Positions 25,775 to 32,658 of a stretch of 64,000 bases of DNA are shown here, piece after piece. A model generated the notes under the pieces. It was not told the DNA's origin, searched no databases, and saw nothing but the letters and a program-made list of their open reading frames with translations. The stretch covers positions 3,472,001 to 3,536,000 of the forward strand of contig OZ247499.1 in NCBI GenBank assembly GCA_965233625.1, read 5' to 3'. The stretch comes from G965233625 sp965233625. GTDB taxonomy: Bacteria; Planctomycetota; Planctomycetia; Pirellulales; Pirellulaceae. The translations under genes were made by a program, and so were the position numbers. Position 1 is the first letter of the stretch; each line of letters begins with the position of its first letter.

Positions 25775-26686
25775 CTATTCTGAGGTCGCACGTGCACGAA
25801 CCACTTCAAAAACCGCAGCCAAGTCGTTTTCTCCATAGTTCGCATTTAGTGCCGTCCTGAAAATGTCAGCAATTGTTGCTGGCAGCCTACTATCCACGCC
25901 GCTCTCCTCGCTGGATCGGACAAGCGTATCCGAGGCTGTTACGTACTGCTTTATTTTGGCGATCGAGCCAGGATAGTCTCGCCGACCAATCTTTTCAGAG
26001 ACAGAATGCAGCGTGGGAAGTACAAGTCTGTTGAGGCTCTCAAACGTTGCTGAACTGAACTTATCTGACGGAATGCCTACAGATTCACAAAGGGCCGCGC
26101 CATGAATAAAGCTTAGCCAGGAGCCGAAACCAAATGAAAGAATACCGCAATCGAGGGCGGAAGCACTTCCTGGATTCTCTCCAGCAAAATACGAATTCAC
26201 TCCCAGGTGATCGATCCAAGGTTTGTGAGATTCGAAAATTTCCTTTCGGCCTGAATAGAAATGAATTAGATCTGAGGTGCCTACTCTTTCTGGAACATCC
26301 ATAATCGCTCCGTCCAAGTAGTTGACGCGATGCTGCGATGCCCATTCAGCGCTGTCAATCGCTTCCTTTGGAGTGCCGGTCGAAAGCTGGATCAAAGTCT
26401 TTCCACCCATCAAGCCCGACACCTCTGTTGCGTGAAACAAAGTGTCACATACCGCATAACTAGGGAGGCAGACTACAATCACGTCGCTTGCTGCGACCGC
26501 ATCCGATGGAGAACCCGCGACGTGAGCGCCTAGTTTCGCGAGAGGCTGAGCTTTACTCGCCGTGCGGTTCCATACGGTGACCTGATTTTCCGGCATTATG
26601 AATGCTTTGGCTAAAGCGCTTCCCATGTTGCCAAGGCCGATCACCGAGATGCGACGTGGCTCTTCGTTTGCTGGTTCTTCCATCAC
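25775..26686 (-). CDS. NADP-dependent imine-reductase-like oxidoreductase
   Basis: A 303-residue member of the beta-hydroxyacid dehydrogenase superfamily. The N-terminal Rossmann motif is VIGLGNMGSALAKAF, with WNRTASKA after the second strand (Arg/Thr favour NADPH). The NYLDGAIMDVPERVG segment is characteristic of imine reductases. The helical C-terminal half would make the dimer interface. It could reduce an imine or a 2-keto/hydroxy acid; the substrate is unknown. Base composition is more AT-rich than the core genes. Confidence 0.85.
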   Translation of the reverse strand: MMEEPANEEPRRISVIGLGNMGSALAKAFIMPENQVTVWNRTASKAQPLAKLGAHVAGSPSDAVAASDVIVVCLPSYAVCDTLFHATEVSGLMGGKTLIQLSTGTPKEAIDSAEWASQHRVNYLDGAIMDVPERVGTSDLIHFYSGRKEIFESHKPWIDHLGVNSYFAGENPGSASALDCGILSFGFGSWLSFIHGAALCESVGIPSDKFSSATFESLNRLVLPTLHSVSEKIGRRDYPGSIAKIKQYVTASDTLVRSSEESGVDSRLPATIADIFRTALNANYGENDLAAVFEVVRARATSE

Positions 26687-26707
26687 TTTTCTGCTCCGAA
26701 TAAAAGG

Positions 26708-27250
26708 TCACTTCAACTGTTCTTCATGGATGACGTTTCGCATTTCCACGTGATTCATCCACCGTCCGTCTTCCTTGACCCACACGGACACGTACTTGCC
26801 GAGATATTGAGGTTCGCCGGGGTTCTTCCAGCGGACCAGTCCGTATGCGTAGGCCATGTCGCCGGACGGGCCGACATGCACGTCAACTGGCTCGTAGTCC
26901 AACACAACTCCCTTGGTTGCAAGCCATTGTTTAAACAGAACTCTTTGTTTGTCGCGACCGATGATTGCTTCGCCTCCCGGTGGGCAGACGATTGCGTTCT
27001 CGCTGATAAACAAATCCATCAGCTGGTCAACATTGCCGGATTTAATGGCTCTAAGGGTTTCACGCTCGTAGATGAATATCTGATGTTCGTCTGCACTCAA
27101 CTCAGTGAGTGGACGAGTCCGTCTCTCCGATGCAAGTTCTTCCAAAGATTTGGAGCCAGTGCTCTCTGTTCCAGCATCTTGAGAATGCGCTGGACCACCC
27201 AGAAGCAAAATCGCGAGTGCCAGTACTACATACGTTTGTTTTGTCTTCAT
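26708..27250 (-). CDS. Secreted SnoaL-like protein
   Basis: A 180-residue protein with an N-terminal signal peptide (VVLALAILLLGGPAHS, cleaved near residue 23) followed by an NTF2-like domain: IKSGNVDQLMDLFISENAIV and YVSVWVKEDGRWMNHVEMRN. Paralogous to the cytoplasmic protein at 24510-24893. It ends 21 bases before the imine-reductase-like gene on the same strand, suggesting one transcript. Confidence 0.85.
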   Translation of the reverse strand: MKTKQTYVVLALAILLLGGPAHSQDAGTESTGSKSLEELASERRTRPLTELSADEHQIFIYERETLRAIKSGNVDQLMDLFISENAIVCPPGGEAIIGRDKQRVLFKQWLATKGVVLDYEPVDVHVGPSGDMAYAYGLVRWKNPGEPQYLGKYVSVWVKEDGRWMNHVEMRNVIHEEQLK

Positions 27251-27309
27251 TGTATTCTCCTCTGTTAAACGTGCTTACCGATCTCTATGCGCCCGAAAGT
27301 CTGAGAACA

Positions 27310-27879
27310 TCAGTCATCCCCCGCCAAAAGCTCCGGAAGCGATTGCACCCATCTCTTGAACGGCTTCGTGTTGCCTGTACTTCGTCCGACGACGAGACTG
27401 CCTTCAAAGCTGACGACCGCATCTTCCGCCCGACGCTTGGCCTCGCTGGCACTCGCTCCAGCCTCCCTGGCAACTTTGGCAAAACTGCCAATGAAGCCAT
27501 CCATGATTTGAGCGATTCGCTCGGAAACAACACCACGTTGGTCAGCCCTTGTTCCAACGGAGAGCGAATCGACCAAGCACGAGCGAAGTCCACCTTCGTA
27601 ATAGGCGTCGAGATTTCGCGCAGCCTTGCGAATTCTGGTCTTCACTGGTCCTGACTCATGCAGCGGAGACAGTACCTCCGCGAACTCATCACAAGTGAAA
27701 TCAATCACCGCTAATGCCATGTCGGATTTGCCGTCTGGGAAACGATGGTAGAGGCTGGCCCGTTTCAGACCCGTGGCCTCCGCAATCATGGAAAGACTCG
27801 TTCCCTCAAAACCGTGCTCTCGAAACAGCGCGGTCAGAGCAAGCAAAACGTCACGATCTGATGTAGTTTTGGGTCGCAT
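27310..27879 (-). CDS. TetR/AcrR family repressor
   Basis: A 189-residue regulator. The N-terminal helix-turn-helix is clear (LFREHGFEGTSLSMIAEATGLKRASLYHRFPDGK). The C-terminal ligand domain resembles the group regulating oxidoreductases (AEDAVVSFEGSLVVGR). A perfect 20-base palindrome stands 11 bases in front of its start, so it probably controls itself and the secreted SnoaL and imine-reductase-like genes downstream. Confidence 0.93.
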   Translation of the reverse strand: MRPKTTSDRDVLLALTALFREHGFEGTSLSMIAEATGLKRASLYHRFPDGKSDMALAVIDFTCDEFAEVLSPLHESGPVKTRIRKAARNLDAYYEGGLRSCLVDSLSVGTRADQRGVVSERIAQIMDGFIGSFAKVAREAGASASEAKRRAEDAVVSFEGSLVVGRSTGNTKPFKRWVQSLPELLAGDD

Positions 27880-27890
27880 CAGAGTAATTT

Positions 27891-27910
27891 ACCAATCGTT
27901 CGGTAAAATC
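27891..27910. promoter_or_regulatory. TetR-type operator palindrome
   Basis: TTTACC and GGTAAA arms flank an 8-base centre that is itself nearly symmetric (CGAACGATTG on the minus strand). It lies just upstream of the TetR gene start. Size, symmetry and place fit a TetR dimer or pair-of-dimers site. Confidence 0.75.
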
Positions 27911-28037
27911 TCAAGCGGGCAAGCCATTATCGGCCATAATCGTAAGAATGAGTGGAATTCGCTGGGTGAGCGGCGCAATTCAGTTTCCAACTCCGTATAG
28001 GTCGGAGAGCTTGGAGGAGGTGGCTTCAGTTAACGAT

Positions 28038-28280
28038 TCATGCCGGTTTAGAACAATCATCGTGATCTTCTGCCAGTCGATTCAGCACCTGAGTCACGCG
28101 TGCTCGACTGACGCCAAGGTGGCGGGCTAACTCAGCCCTTGTGCCGACCTCTCCGGAGTCAAGCAAAGATTGGTAGTAGCGTGCCAAACGCATGCGGTCT
28201 CGCTTCGGATTGGCCGACTCCGATTCCGCCTGAACTTGCTCCGAAATCGAGTTCCACTTGAACATTTCGATGTGCGGCAA
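28038..28280 (-). CDS. Small helix-turn-helix protein
   Basis: An 80-residue protein. The C-terminal half is a helix-turn-helix (GTRAELARHLGVSRARVTQVLNRL). This kind of short HTH tail is often the end of recombinase or regulator genes in planctomycetes, so the gene may be a remnant of a longer one. The start is uncertain. Confidence 0.6.
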   Translation of the reverse strand: MPHIEMFKWNSISEQVQAESESANPKRDRMRLARYYQSLLDSGEVGTRAELARHLGVSRARVTQVLNRLAEDHDDCSKPA

Positions 28281-28326
28281 TCGTCGTAACCTTCTGGTAC
28301 GAAAGGCACCTAGCTCGATAAATCCG

Positions 28327-28647
28327 CGGTTCGGATTGAGACCGCCTCGGGGAGCTTTGAAAAATCCAAAACACGATCCGAACCATTAACCCTCAGTTGC
28401 AATTCGTTTTGCGGCTGAGGGTTTATCGTTTTGGGTAGCCCGGTTAAGGATGCGGTTCGGATAAGAGGTTGGGCAACTTCCGTTCGACGGTCCGAAGCGT
28501 AAGGATCTCATCGCGGGCAAAGGCTGGAAGACGATTCTCCTACCACTTCACGATGCCGCGAGTGACCCGGATTCCGCCGATGAGAGTGGAGCCGCCGTAG
28601 TCTTTGGCGAGGCGGAGCAGCGTCTTGTGGAAACCTTCGTTGGGAAA
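28327..28647. repeat. Diverged direct duplication, copy 2, with tRNA-like end
   Basis: Copy 2 of the segment next to tRNA-Asn. It starts with GCGGTTCGGATTGAGACCGC and CTCGGGGAGC, which looks like a degraded tRNA-Asn T-arm and acceptor end, then carries the nested inverted repeat and the 3' end of the intact HD gene. The two copies bracket the genes from 24.5 to 28.3 kb. Confidence 0.65.
28376..28462. repeat. 87-bp nested inverted repeat, copy 2
   Basis: Outer arms ATCCGAACC (28376-28384) and GGTTCGGAT (28454-28462), middle arms ATTAACC/GGTTAAG, inner arms CCCTCAG/CTGAGGG with TGCAA/TTGCG at the tip. Compared with copy 1 (CCATTACC/GGTAATGG; CACAA/TTGTG) both sides have changed together. It lies downstream of the HD gene. 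Confidence 0.7.
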
Positions 28648-29118
28648 TGCTGCTTCCACCGCTGCAACATTTCTCCGGCTCATTCCCTTTCGTATCCAAC
28701 CCATGCTGGCGTCGATCCAGTCGGCCTTGCGGCAGGCTTCTATGATGCGTTCGTGAGGGCCTCGATAGCGAAAGACCTTGTGATGCCAGTGGATGATCCC
28801 TCGTAACAAATCTGGATCAAGACCCCAGCCGTGTTTCTCGTTGTCAGCAACGGCAACAGCCTCAGACGGTTCGAGGTACGCCAACTCGCGATCTGTCCAG
28901 AGACCAATATCGTGGTAGGCCATCGCCGTCTCAACGGTAGGCTCGACCTCTGAGTCACCGTCGAGGAAGTGCATGGCGTACGTGACCGTCCTGAAGACGT
29001 GATTTCGATAACCGGCATAGTCATCGCCGATTATGTCGCGGTAGGGTGCGAGCAACTCCTCAATTCCTGGACGCTCCGTCTTGATCTGAATTGCTGAGTT
29101 CGACATCGGTCGAATCAC
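28540..29118 (-). CDS. HD-domain phosphohydrolase-like protein
   Basis: A 192-residue cytoplasmic protein of the HD superfamily (metal-dependent phosphohydrolases). Visible motif elements in order: YRNHVFRTVTYAMHFL, AMAYHDIGLWTD (HD pair), IIHWHHKVFRYRG, and CRKADWIDAS (distal Asp). The nearest start is a GTG at 29118 that overlaps the stop of the peroxiredoxin gene by four bases; an ATG follows at 29106. The substrate is unknown. Confidence 0.88.
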   Translation of the reverse strand: MIRPMSNSAIQIKTERPGIEELLAPYRDIIGDDYAGYRNHVFRTVTYAMHFLDGDSEVEPTVETAMAYHDIGLWTDRELAYLEPSEAVAVADNEKHGWGLDPDLLRGIIHWHHKVFRYRGPHERIIEACRKADWIDASMGWIRKGMSRRNVAAVEAAFPNEGFHKTLLRLAKDYGGSTLIGGIRVTRGIVKW

Positions 29119-29624
29119 GCCTCTCCGCGGCCAGGATAGTTGTTTTCGATGATGTAGCTAAAGCCGCCAATCAGTTCGTCGATTGACGGGCGCGTAAACG
29201 GCATGGTCTGGATCGAGGCAGCATATAATTCCAGATTCGGCCGAACGATAAACAGGCCGGGCTCGCTGAAAATTTCTGGCTCGTTGGGCTTGATGCCTTT
29301 GGAAACATAAAGTCCCCATTGGCGAGCCTCTTCGATGGATAAGCCGTAGCCGACCGGGAGATTCTGGATTTTCCATTCCTCCTTACTGCGTCGCGCACGT
29401 TCTTCAGAATCGCTGCTGACCGCAATCGCGTGGATACCCATGGATGACAAGTCTTCGAGCTTGCGATCGATGCTGCCCAGGTACTTACGGCAGATCGGGC
29501 AATGATAGCCGCGATAGAAGAACAGGAACGTGAAGTTTTCTGGCGATTGACCGCTGAGTGTCCAATCCGGTCCGTCGACAGTTTTCACCGTGAATTCTGG
29601 AACCTGTTGTTGTGGTTTGAGCAT
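29115..29624 (-). CDS. AhpC/TSA-family peroxiredoxin-like protein
   Basis: A 169-residue thioredoxin-fold protein. The active-site stretch is FFYRGYHCPICRKYL; the CPxC pair looks more like a thiol-disulphide / PrxQ-like member than a typical 2-Cys AhpC. No signal peptide. It is translationally coupled to the HD gene (overlap of 4 bases). A role in peroxide or thiol stress is inferred from the family. Confidence 0.88.
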   Translation of the reverse strand: MLKPQQQVPEFTVKTVDGPDWTLSGQSPENFTFLFFYRGYHCPICRKYLGSIDRKLEDLSSMGIHAIAVSSDSEERARRSKEEWKIQNLPVGYGLSIEEARQWGLYVSKGIKPNEPEIFSEPGLFIVRPNLELYAASIQTMPFTRPSIDELIGGFSYIIENNYPGRGEA

Positions 29625-29658
29625 TGGTCTTACCTTTTGAAATCTGAATTAAGAAGTA

Positions 29659-30390
29659 TCATTCTCGATCAAGCACGATGCGAAAGCGAGCTTTGCCACT
29701 GCGAAGTTTTTCGAAGGCGTCGTTGACCTTGCTCATGGGAAAGTGCTCATTGACCGGTGCGATGTCGTGCCGGGCGGCAAAGTCGAGCATCTGGCGAATG
29801 ACGACGGGCGCTCCAACCGGGGACGAGCCCACGGAAAGCTGCTTGAAGATCATGTCGGGTAGCACGTTAATGTCGAGCGGTTCGGTAACCGCTCCTGGCA
29901 TCATCAGGCGACCGCGCGGTTTCAAGGTCGAAAGGACTGCGTTCCAGTCAAGCGGGACGTTGACTGTCGACAACACGAGGTCGAATCGACCGGCTGCGGC
30001 TTTGATCGCCTCCGGGTCACGTGAGTTGATTGTGTCGTGGGTGCCCATTTCAATCGCTTCCTGCCGCTTCGAATCGGAAGTAAACGCCGTGACATGACAG
30101 CCCCATGCCGCTGCAAATTTAAGCCCCATATGACCGAGCCCGCCGATCCCAATCACGCCAACGCTGTCAACCGGCGACAACCCGGCTTGAACCATCGGGT
30201 TGAACATCGCGATGCCGCCACAGAGTAGCGGGCCCGCTTCACTTGCATTTAGCCCGTCAGGAATCTTAACCACGCTAGGTGCTTTCGCCCGGACAGTATC
30301 GGCGAAACCACCGTGCCGTCCGGCAATGGTCGGTTCAGCGTTTGAACAGAGATTGTGATCGCCGCTCATGCATTGATCACACATCATGCA
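29659..30390 (-). pseudogene. Zinc alcohol dehydrogenase lacking its N-terminus
   Basis: The retained part runs from the structural zinc site (CMMCDQC then C eight residues on) through the Rossmann fold (GVIGIGGLGHMGLKFAAAWG) to the normal C-terminus FEKLRSGKARFRIVLD. The first 85-90 residues, with the catalytic Cys and GHE motif, are missing. The frame runs on to 30483 but that part is only antisense to a truncated TetR gene. Probably a pseudogene, though an open frame of 244 codons remains. Confidence 0.8.
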
Positions 30391-30832
30391 GCACTTTCCG
30401 AACAAGGAAGCAGTTGCCCGGGCTCTTATTGAAAGATGCAGCTCGAAGCATGGCCCGGAATATGCCGCAGTCGTTGAAAGCACGGCCTCAGCACCTGAAA
30501 AACTGCGTGGGCTCGCAGGGATCTTCGAGAAGGGGCTGCTGAATCAGCGACCCTGCTTACTCGCGGCGCTGGGAAGCGGTGTCAATACGTTGCCAGACGT
30601 CGCGGTGCAGGAACTTGGTGAAACGGCCCGTGGCGCCGTTTCCAGATTTGCTTTGGTCTTTCAGCAGGGAAGAGAGGAGGGAACGCTTCAGTTCGGCGGA
30701 GAGCCCGTTGATGCAGCAACTGGATTCTTCGCCATGCTACAGGGGCTACAGGTGCTGGTAAGAGCAAGTGGAGATTCGTCCGCATTCAGTTCCGCAGCGA
30801 ATGCCTACGTTGATTCAATCTCTATAACCTGA
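30386..30832 (+). pseudogene. TetR regulator lacking its DNA-binding domain
   Basis: Starts at HFPNKEAVARALIE, which in complete TetR proteins follows the recognition helix (YHHFPNK). The first 40 residues or so, the helix-turn-helix, are absent; an in-frame stop lies just upstream. The remaining 148 residues are the ligand domain (LLAALGSGVNTLPD). It meets the truncated dehydrogenase gene head to head at 30385-30390. Confidence 0.78.
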
Positions 30833-30858
30833 TCCTCAACACGAGCCAGTAGAACCGG

Positions 30859-30882
30859 GTTTGTTCGATGTGTCTTTTTTGG
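30859..30882. repeat. 24-bp repeat, partner of 24255-24278
   Basis: Second copy (22 of 24 bases match) of a short repeat in the accessory region, located in the gap between the TetR fragment and the Rrf2 gene. No gene is seen in that gap of about 175 bases. Confidence 0.5.
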
Positions 30883-31008
30883 GGCGCGTACCACATCATC
30901 CTTGGGCCGCTCACGTCATGGCAGGATCTGGCGGCTTGTGCTGCGCACTCTCCGGGAACAATCGCGATGCTGTCAGATTTCAGCCATGCGGCGCGCTTGC
31001 GGCTTTCA

Positions 31009-31431
31009 CTACGATTCAACGCGTTTCAGTTGCCGTTGAGTAGGAACGACATCAGCAAGGGTGACGCTGTTGAGGTACTCCTTTTGAATTCGCTCCGCCT
31101 CCGCCAAAGCATCTTTAAGCTTGCAGAACGAGTGGATCAGGCAGGAATCGTCGGTTCCTACGCAGCTTAGCAGGTGCAGATTGCCTTCCATTCGTTCGAT
31201 CACGTCGCCAATGCGAATGTCTTCGGGCTGTTGAGCGAGTTCGATGCCGCCGCCGACTCCGCGAGTGCTGCGGAGATAGCCGTAACGGCTGAGCAAGTTC
31301 ACAACTTTCGCAACGTGATTGCTCGATATGCCAAACAACGATGCGACATCTGCGACGGTCGCACGCCCGGTCCGGGTTGCCAGAAACATCAAGGTCCGTA
31401 ACGCATAGTCGGTTTGTATGGTGAGTTGCAT
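31009..31431 (-). CDS. Rrf2-family, NsrR-like iron-sulphur repressor
   Basis: A 140-residue regulator starting MQLTIQTDYALRTLMFLA, with winged helix-turn-helix ADVASLFGISSNHVAKVVNLL. Cys 90, 97 and 103 lie in a loop with nearly the same spacing as the cluster-binding Cys of E. coli NsrR (91, 96, 102), so it probably carries a nitric-oxide-sensitive Fe-S cluster. I chose the ATG at 31431 over the longer frame (31464) because the family starts there. It lies next to a RIC/ScdA-type gene, fitting NO stress control. Confidence 0.88.
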   Translation of the reverse strand: MQLTIQTDYALRTLMFLATRTGRATVADVASLFGISSNHVAKVVNLLSRYGYLRSTRGVGGGIELAQQPEDIRIGDVIERMEGNLHLLSCVGTDDSCLIHSFCKLKDALAEAERIQKEYLNSVTLADVVPTQRQLKRVES

Positions 31432-31463
31432 CTTGATGTTCCATGCTCGTTCGTAGACAGGCA

Positions 31464-31516
31464 TCCGGCAGGTCGCTCTTTTGACGGAAACGATGTCACC
31501 ACCGTGACAGGCCGGA
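31464..31516 (-). promoter_or_regulatory. Leader hairpin of the Rrf2 gene (shared with RIC gene)
   Basis: On the minus strand TCCGGC...GCGACCTGCCGGA: arms TCCGGC and GCCGGA 53 bases apart end to end, 33 bases before the Rrf2 start. An inner TGTCAC/GTGACA pair also occurs. The same arms and the same GCGACCTGCCGGA end stand in front of the RIC gene (31777-31818). Confidence 0.55.
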
Positions 31517-31561
31517 CACGCAGTTTGCTTTCCGTACTCTAATCAATCATATCGTCACGGG

Positions 31562-31759
31562 TTAGCCCGACTGATGGCGGCGAACGGCCTCTTCCAGTTG
31601 TCGTAGCACCGACGCCGGATTCAGACCTTGCTTGAAGCAGAGATATTCGAGCGACTTGCCGCCGCAACTCACATCAAGTCCGAGCCGGTCGAACACCTCA
31701 GCCGTTTCAGGGTGGTCGATGATCCAATCGGGAATCGACGAGTTCAGATCACATTTCAT
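31562..31759 (-). CDS. DUF542 / ScdA N-domain protein (RIC-like)
   Basis: A 65-residue stand-alone version of the N-terminal domain of RIC (YtfE/ScdA), the di-iron protein linked to repair of iron-sulphur centres after NO damage. PDWIIDHPETAEVFDRLGLD and the CGGKSLEYLC segment match. The haemerythrin-like domain of full RIC is absent. Next to the NsrR-like gene on the same strand, with a similar leader. Confidence 0.87.
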   Translation of the reverse strand: MKCDLNSSIPDWIIDHPETAEVFDRLGLDVSCGGKSLEYLCFKQGLNPASVLRQLEEAVRRHQSG

Positions 31760-31776
31760 CGCTGGTACGACATGCG

Positions 31777-31818
31777 TCCGGCAGGTCGCCTCTTTCTGGA
31801 GTGAATTAACAGGCCGGA
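31777..31818 (-). promoter_or_regulatory. Leader hairpin of the RIC-like gene
   Basis: Arms TCCGGC (31813-31818 on the complement) and GCCGGA (31777-31782 on the complement) 42 bases end to end, 18 bases before the ATG. The downstream arm sequence AGAGGCGACCTGCCGGA matches the Rrf2 leader apart from one base, while the loop differs. Confidence 0.55.
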
Positions 31819-31865
31819 AGACCTTTTACAGTTGACAGTCACCACCCCCTCCATTCAAATAGGCA

Positions 31866-31890
31866 AAACATGTACACATTATGCATGTTT
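31866..31890. promoter_or_regulatory. Inverted repeat between RIC-like and monohaem genes
   Basis: AAACATG and CATGTTT separated by 11 bases, in the divergent region between the RIC-like gene (minus) and the first monohaem gene (plus). The dyad is in the size range of a dimeric regulator site and AT-rich around it. It could be the NsrR-like protein's target, but it does not match the E. coli NsrR consensus closely. Confidence 0.4.
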
Positions 31891-31981
31891 AAGCGAAATG
31901 TTTCTAGTCCCGCCCGGCTACGGTGCTCGCAATCCAGCCAGTCACCCGTTCCAGCCAAACACTTTCTAAAGGAGATCTATC

Positions 31982-32557
31982 GTGCAGAAGGTTCTTTGTT
32001 CGCTTGCTATCGTGGCTGTCGCCGCACTTGTCATCGTCATTCAACCGTTCGGAGGCAGGTCGACCACCACGGCTCAGGAAAAGAAGCCACTGGAATCGAA
32101 AGAAAGATCCTCCGGCAAACCAGACAAGGCGGCGATCGAACGCTCTCGCAAGACAGTCAAGACGCTCGATAACGTCTTCAAGCAGACGATCGTGCTGATC
32201 ACCGACAAGTACGTTCACGACGAAGACGACTTTGCCGCCGGTAGTGCTGCGGTCTTGCTGTTCAAGAACATCTCCGGGAGCGGTGACACCAAAGTTCGCC
32301 TGATTGATGCAACGGGCGATCCGTATGAGGCGGCGAACGTCGCAAAGGACGACTTCGAGAAGGCCGGCATCAAACGGCTTACAGCGGGAGCCGAGTCACA
32401 CGAGCAAGTCGTCACCAAGGATGGCAAGTCGTACCTGCGAGCAATGACGCCGGTGCCTGTTGTGATGAAGAAATGCGTTATGTGTCACGCTCACTACGCC
32501 GACGCCAAGAAGGGAGAACCAATCGGAGCGATCAGCTACACCGTGCCGATCGAGTAG
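31982..32557 (+). CDS. Secreted monohaem c-type protein (DUF3365)
   Basis: A 191-residue protein with a GTG start and a strong AAAGGAG site 7 bases upstream. An N-terminal signal or membrane anchor (VLCSLAIVAVAALVIVI), a DUF3365 (Tll0287-like, PAS/GAF-like fold) domain, and one haem-binding CVMCH (Cys 165, Cys 168, His 169). Family members are periplasmic haem sensors or electron carriers. A second similar gene follows. Confidence 0.85.
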   Translation: MQKVLCSLAIVAVAALVIVIQPFGGRSTTTAQEKKPLESKERSSGKPDKAAIERSRKTVKTLDNVFKQTIVLITDKYVHDEDDFAAGSAAVLLFKNISGSGDTKVRLIDATGDPYEAANVAKDDFEKAGIKRLTAGAESHEQVVTKDGKSYLRAMTPVPVVMKKCVMCHAHYADAKKGEPIGAISYTVPIE

Positions 32558-32658
32558 CGATTCACAGGCAATTCGCAAGGCGGTCGCAGCGATTCGGCAT
32601 GACACGATTCGCTGCGCGGCGGACGGACCGAAACAACACTTGGACAACTGGGATCCTT

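Noticed and set aside
26726..27268. Plus-strand open frame of 180 codons
   Set aside because: Antisense to the secreted SnoaL-like gene, which has a signal peptide and domain match.
28327..28355. Second tRNA gene
   Set aside because: Only a degraded T-arm and acceptor end; no D-arm or anticodon arm upstream.
23986..28462. Integron cassette array
   Set aside because: Only two attC-like structures, core boxes off consensus, and multi-gene content between them with no IntI in the window; reported only as a resemblance.
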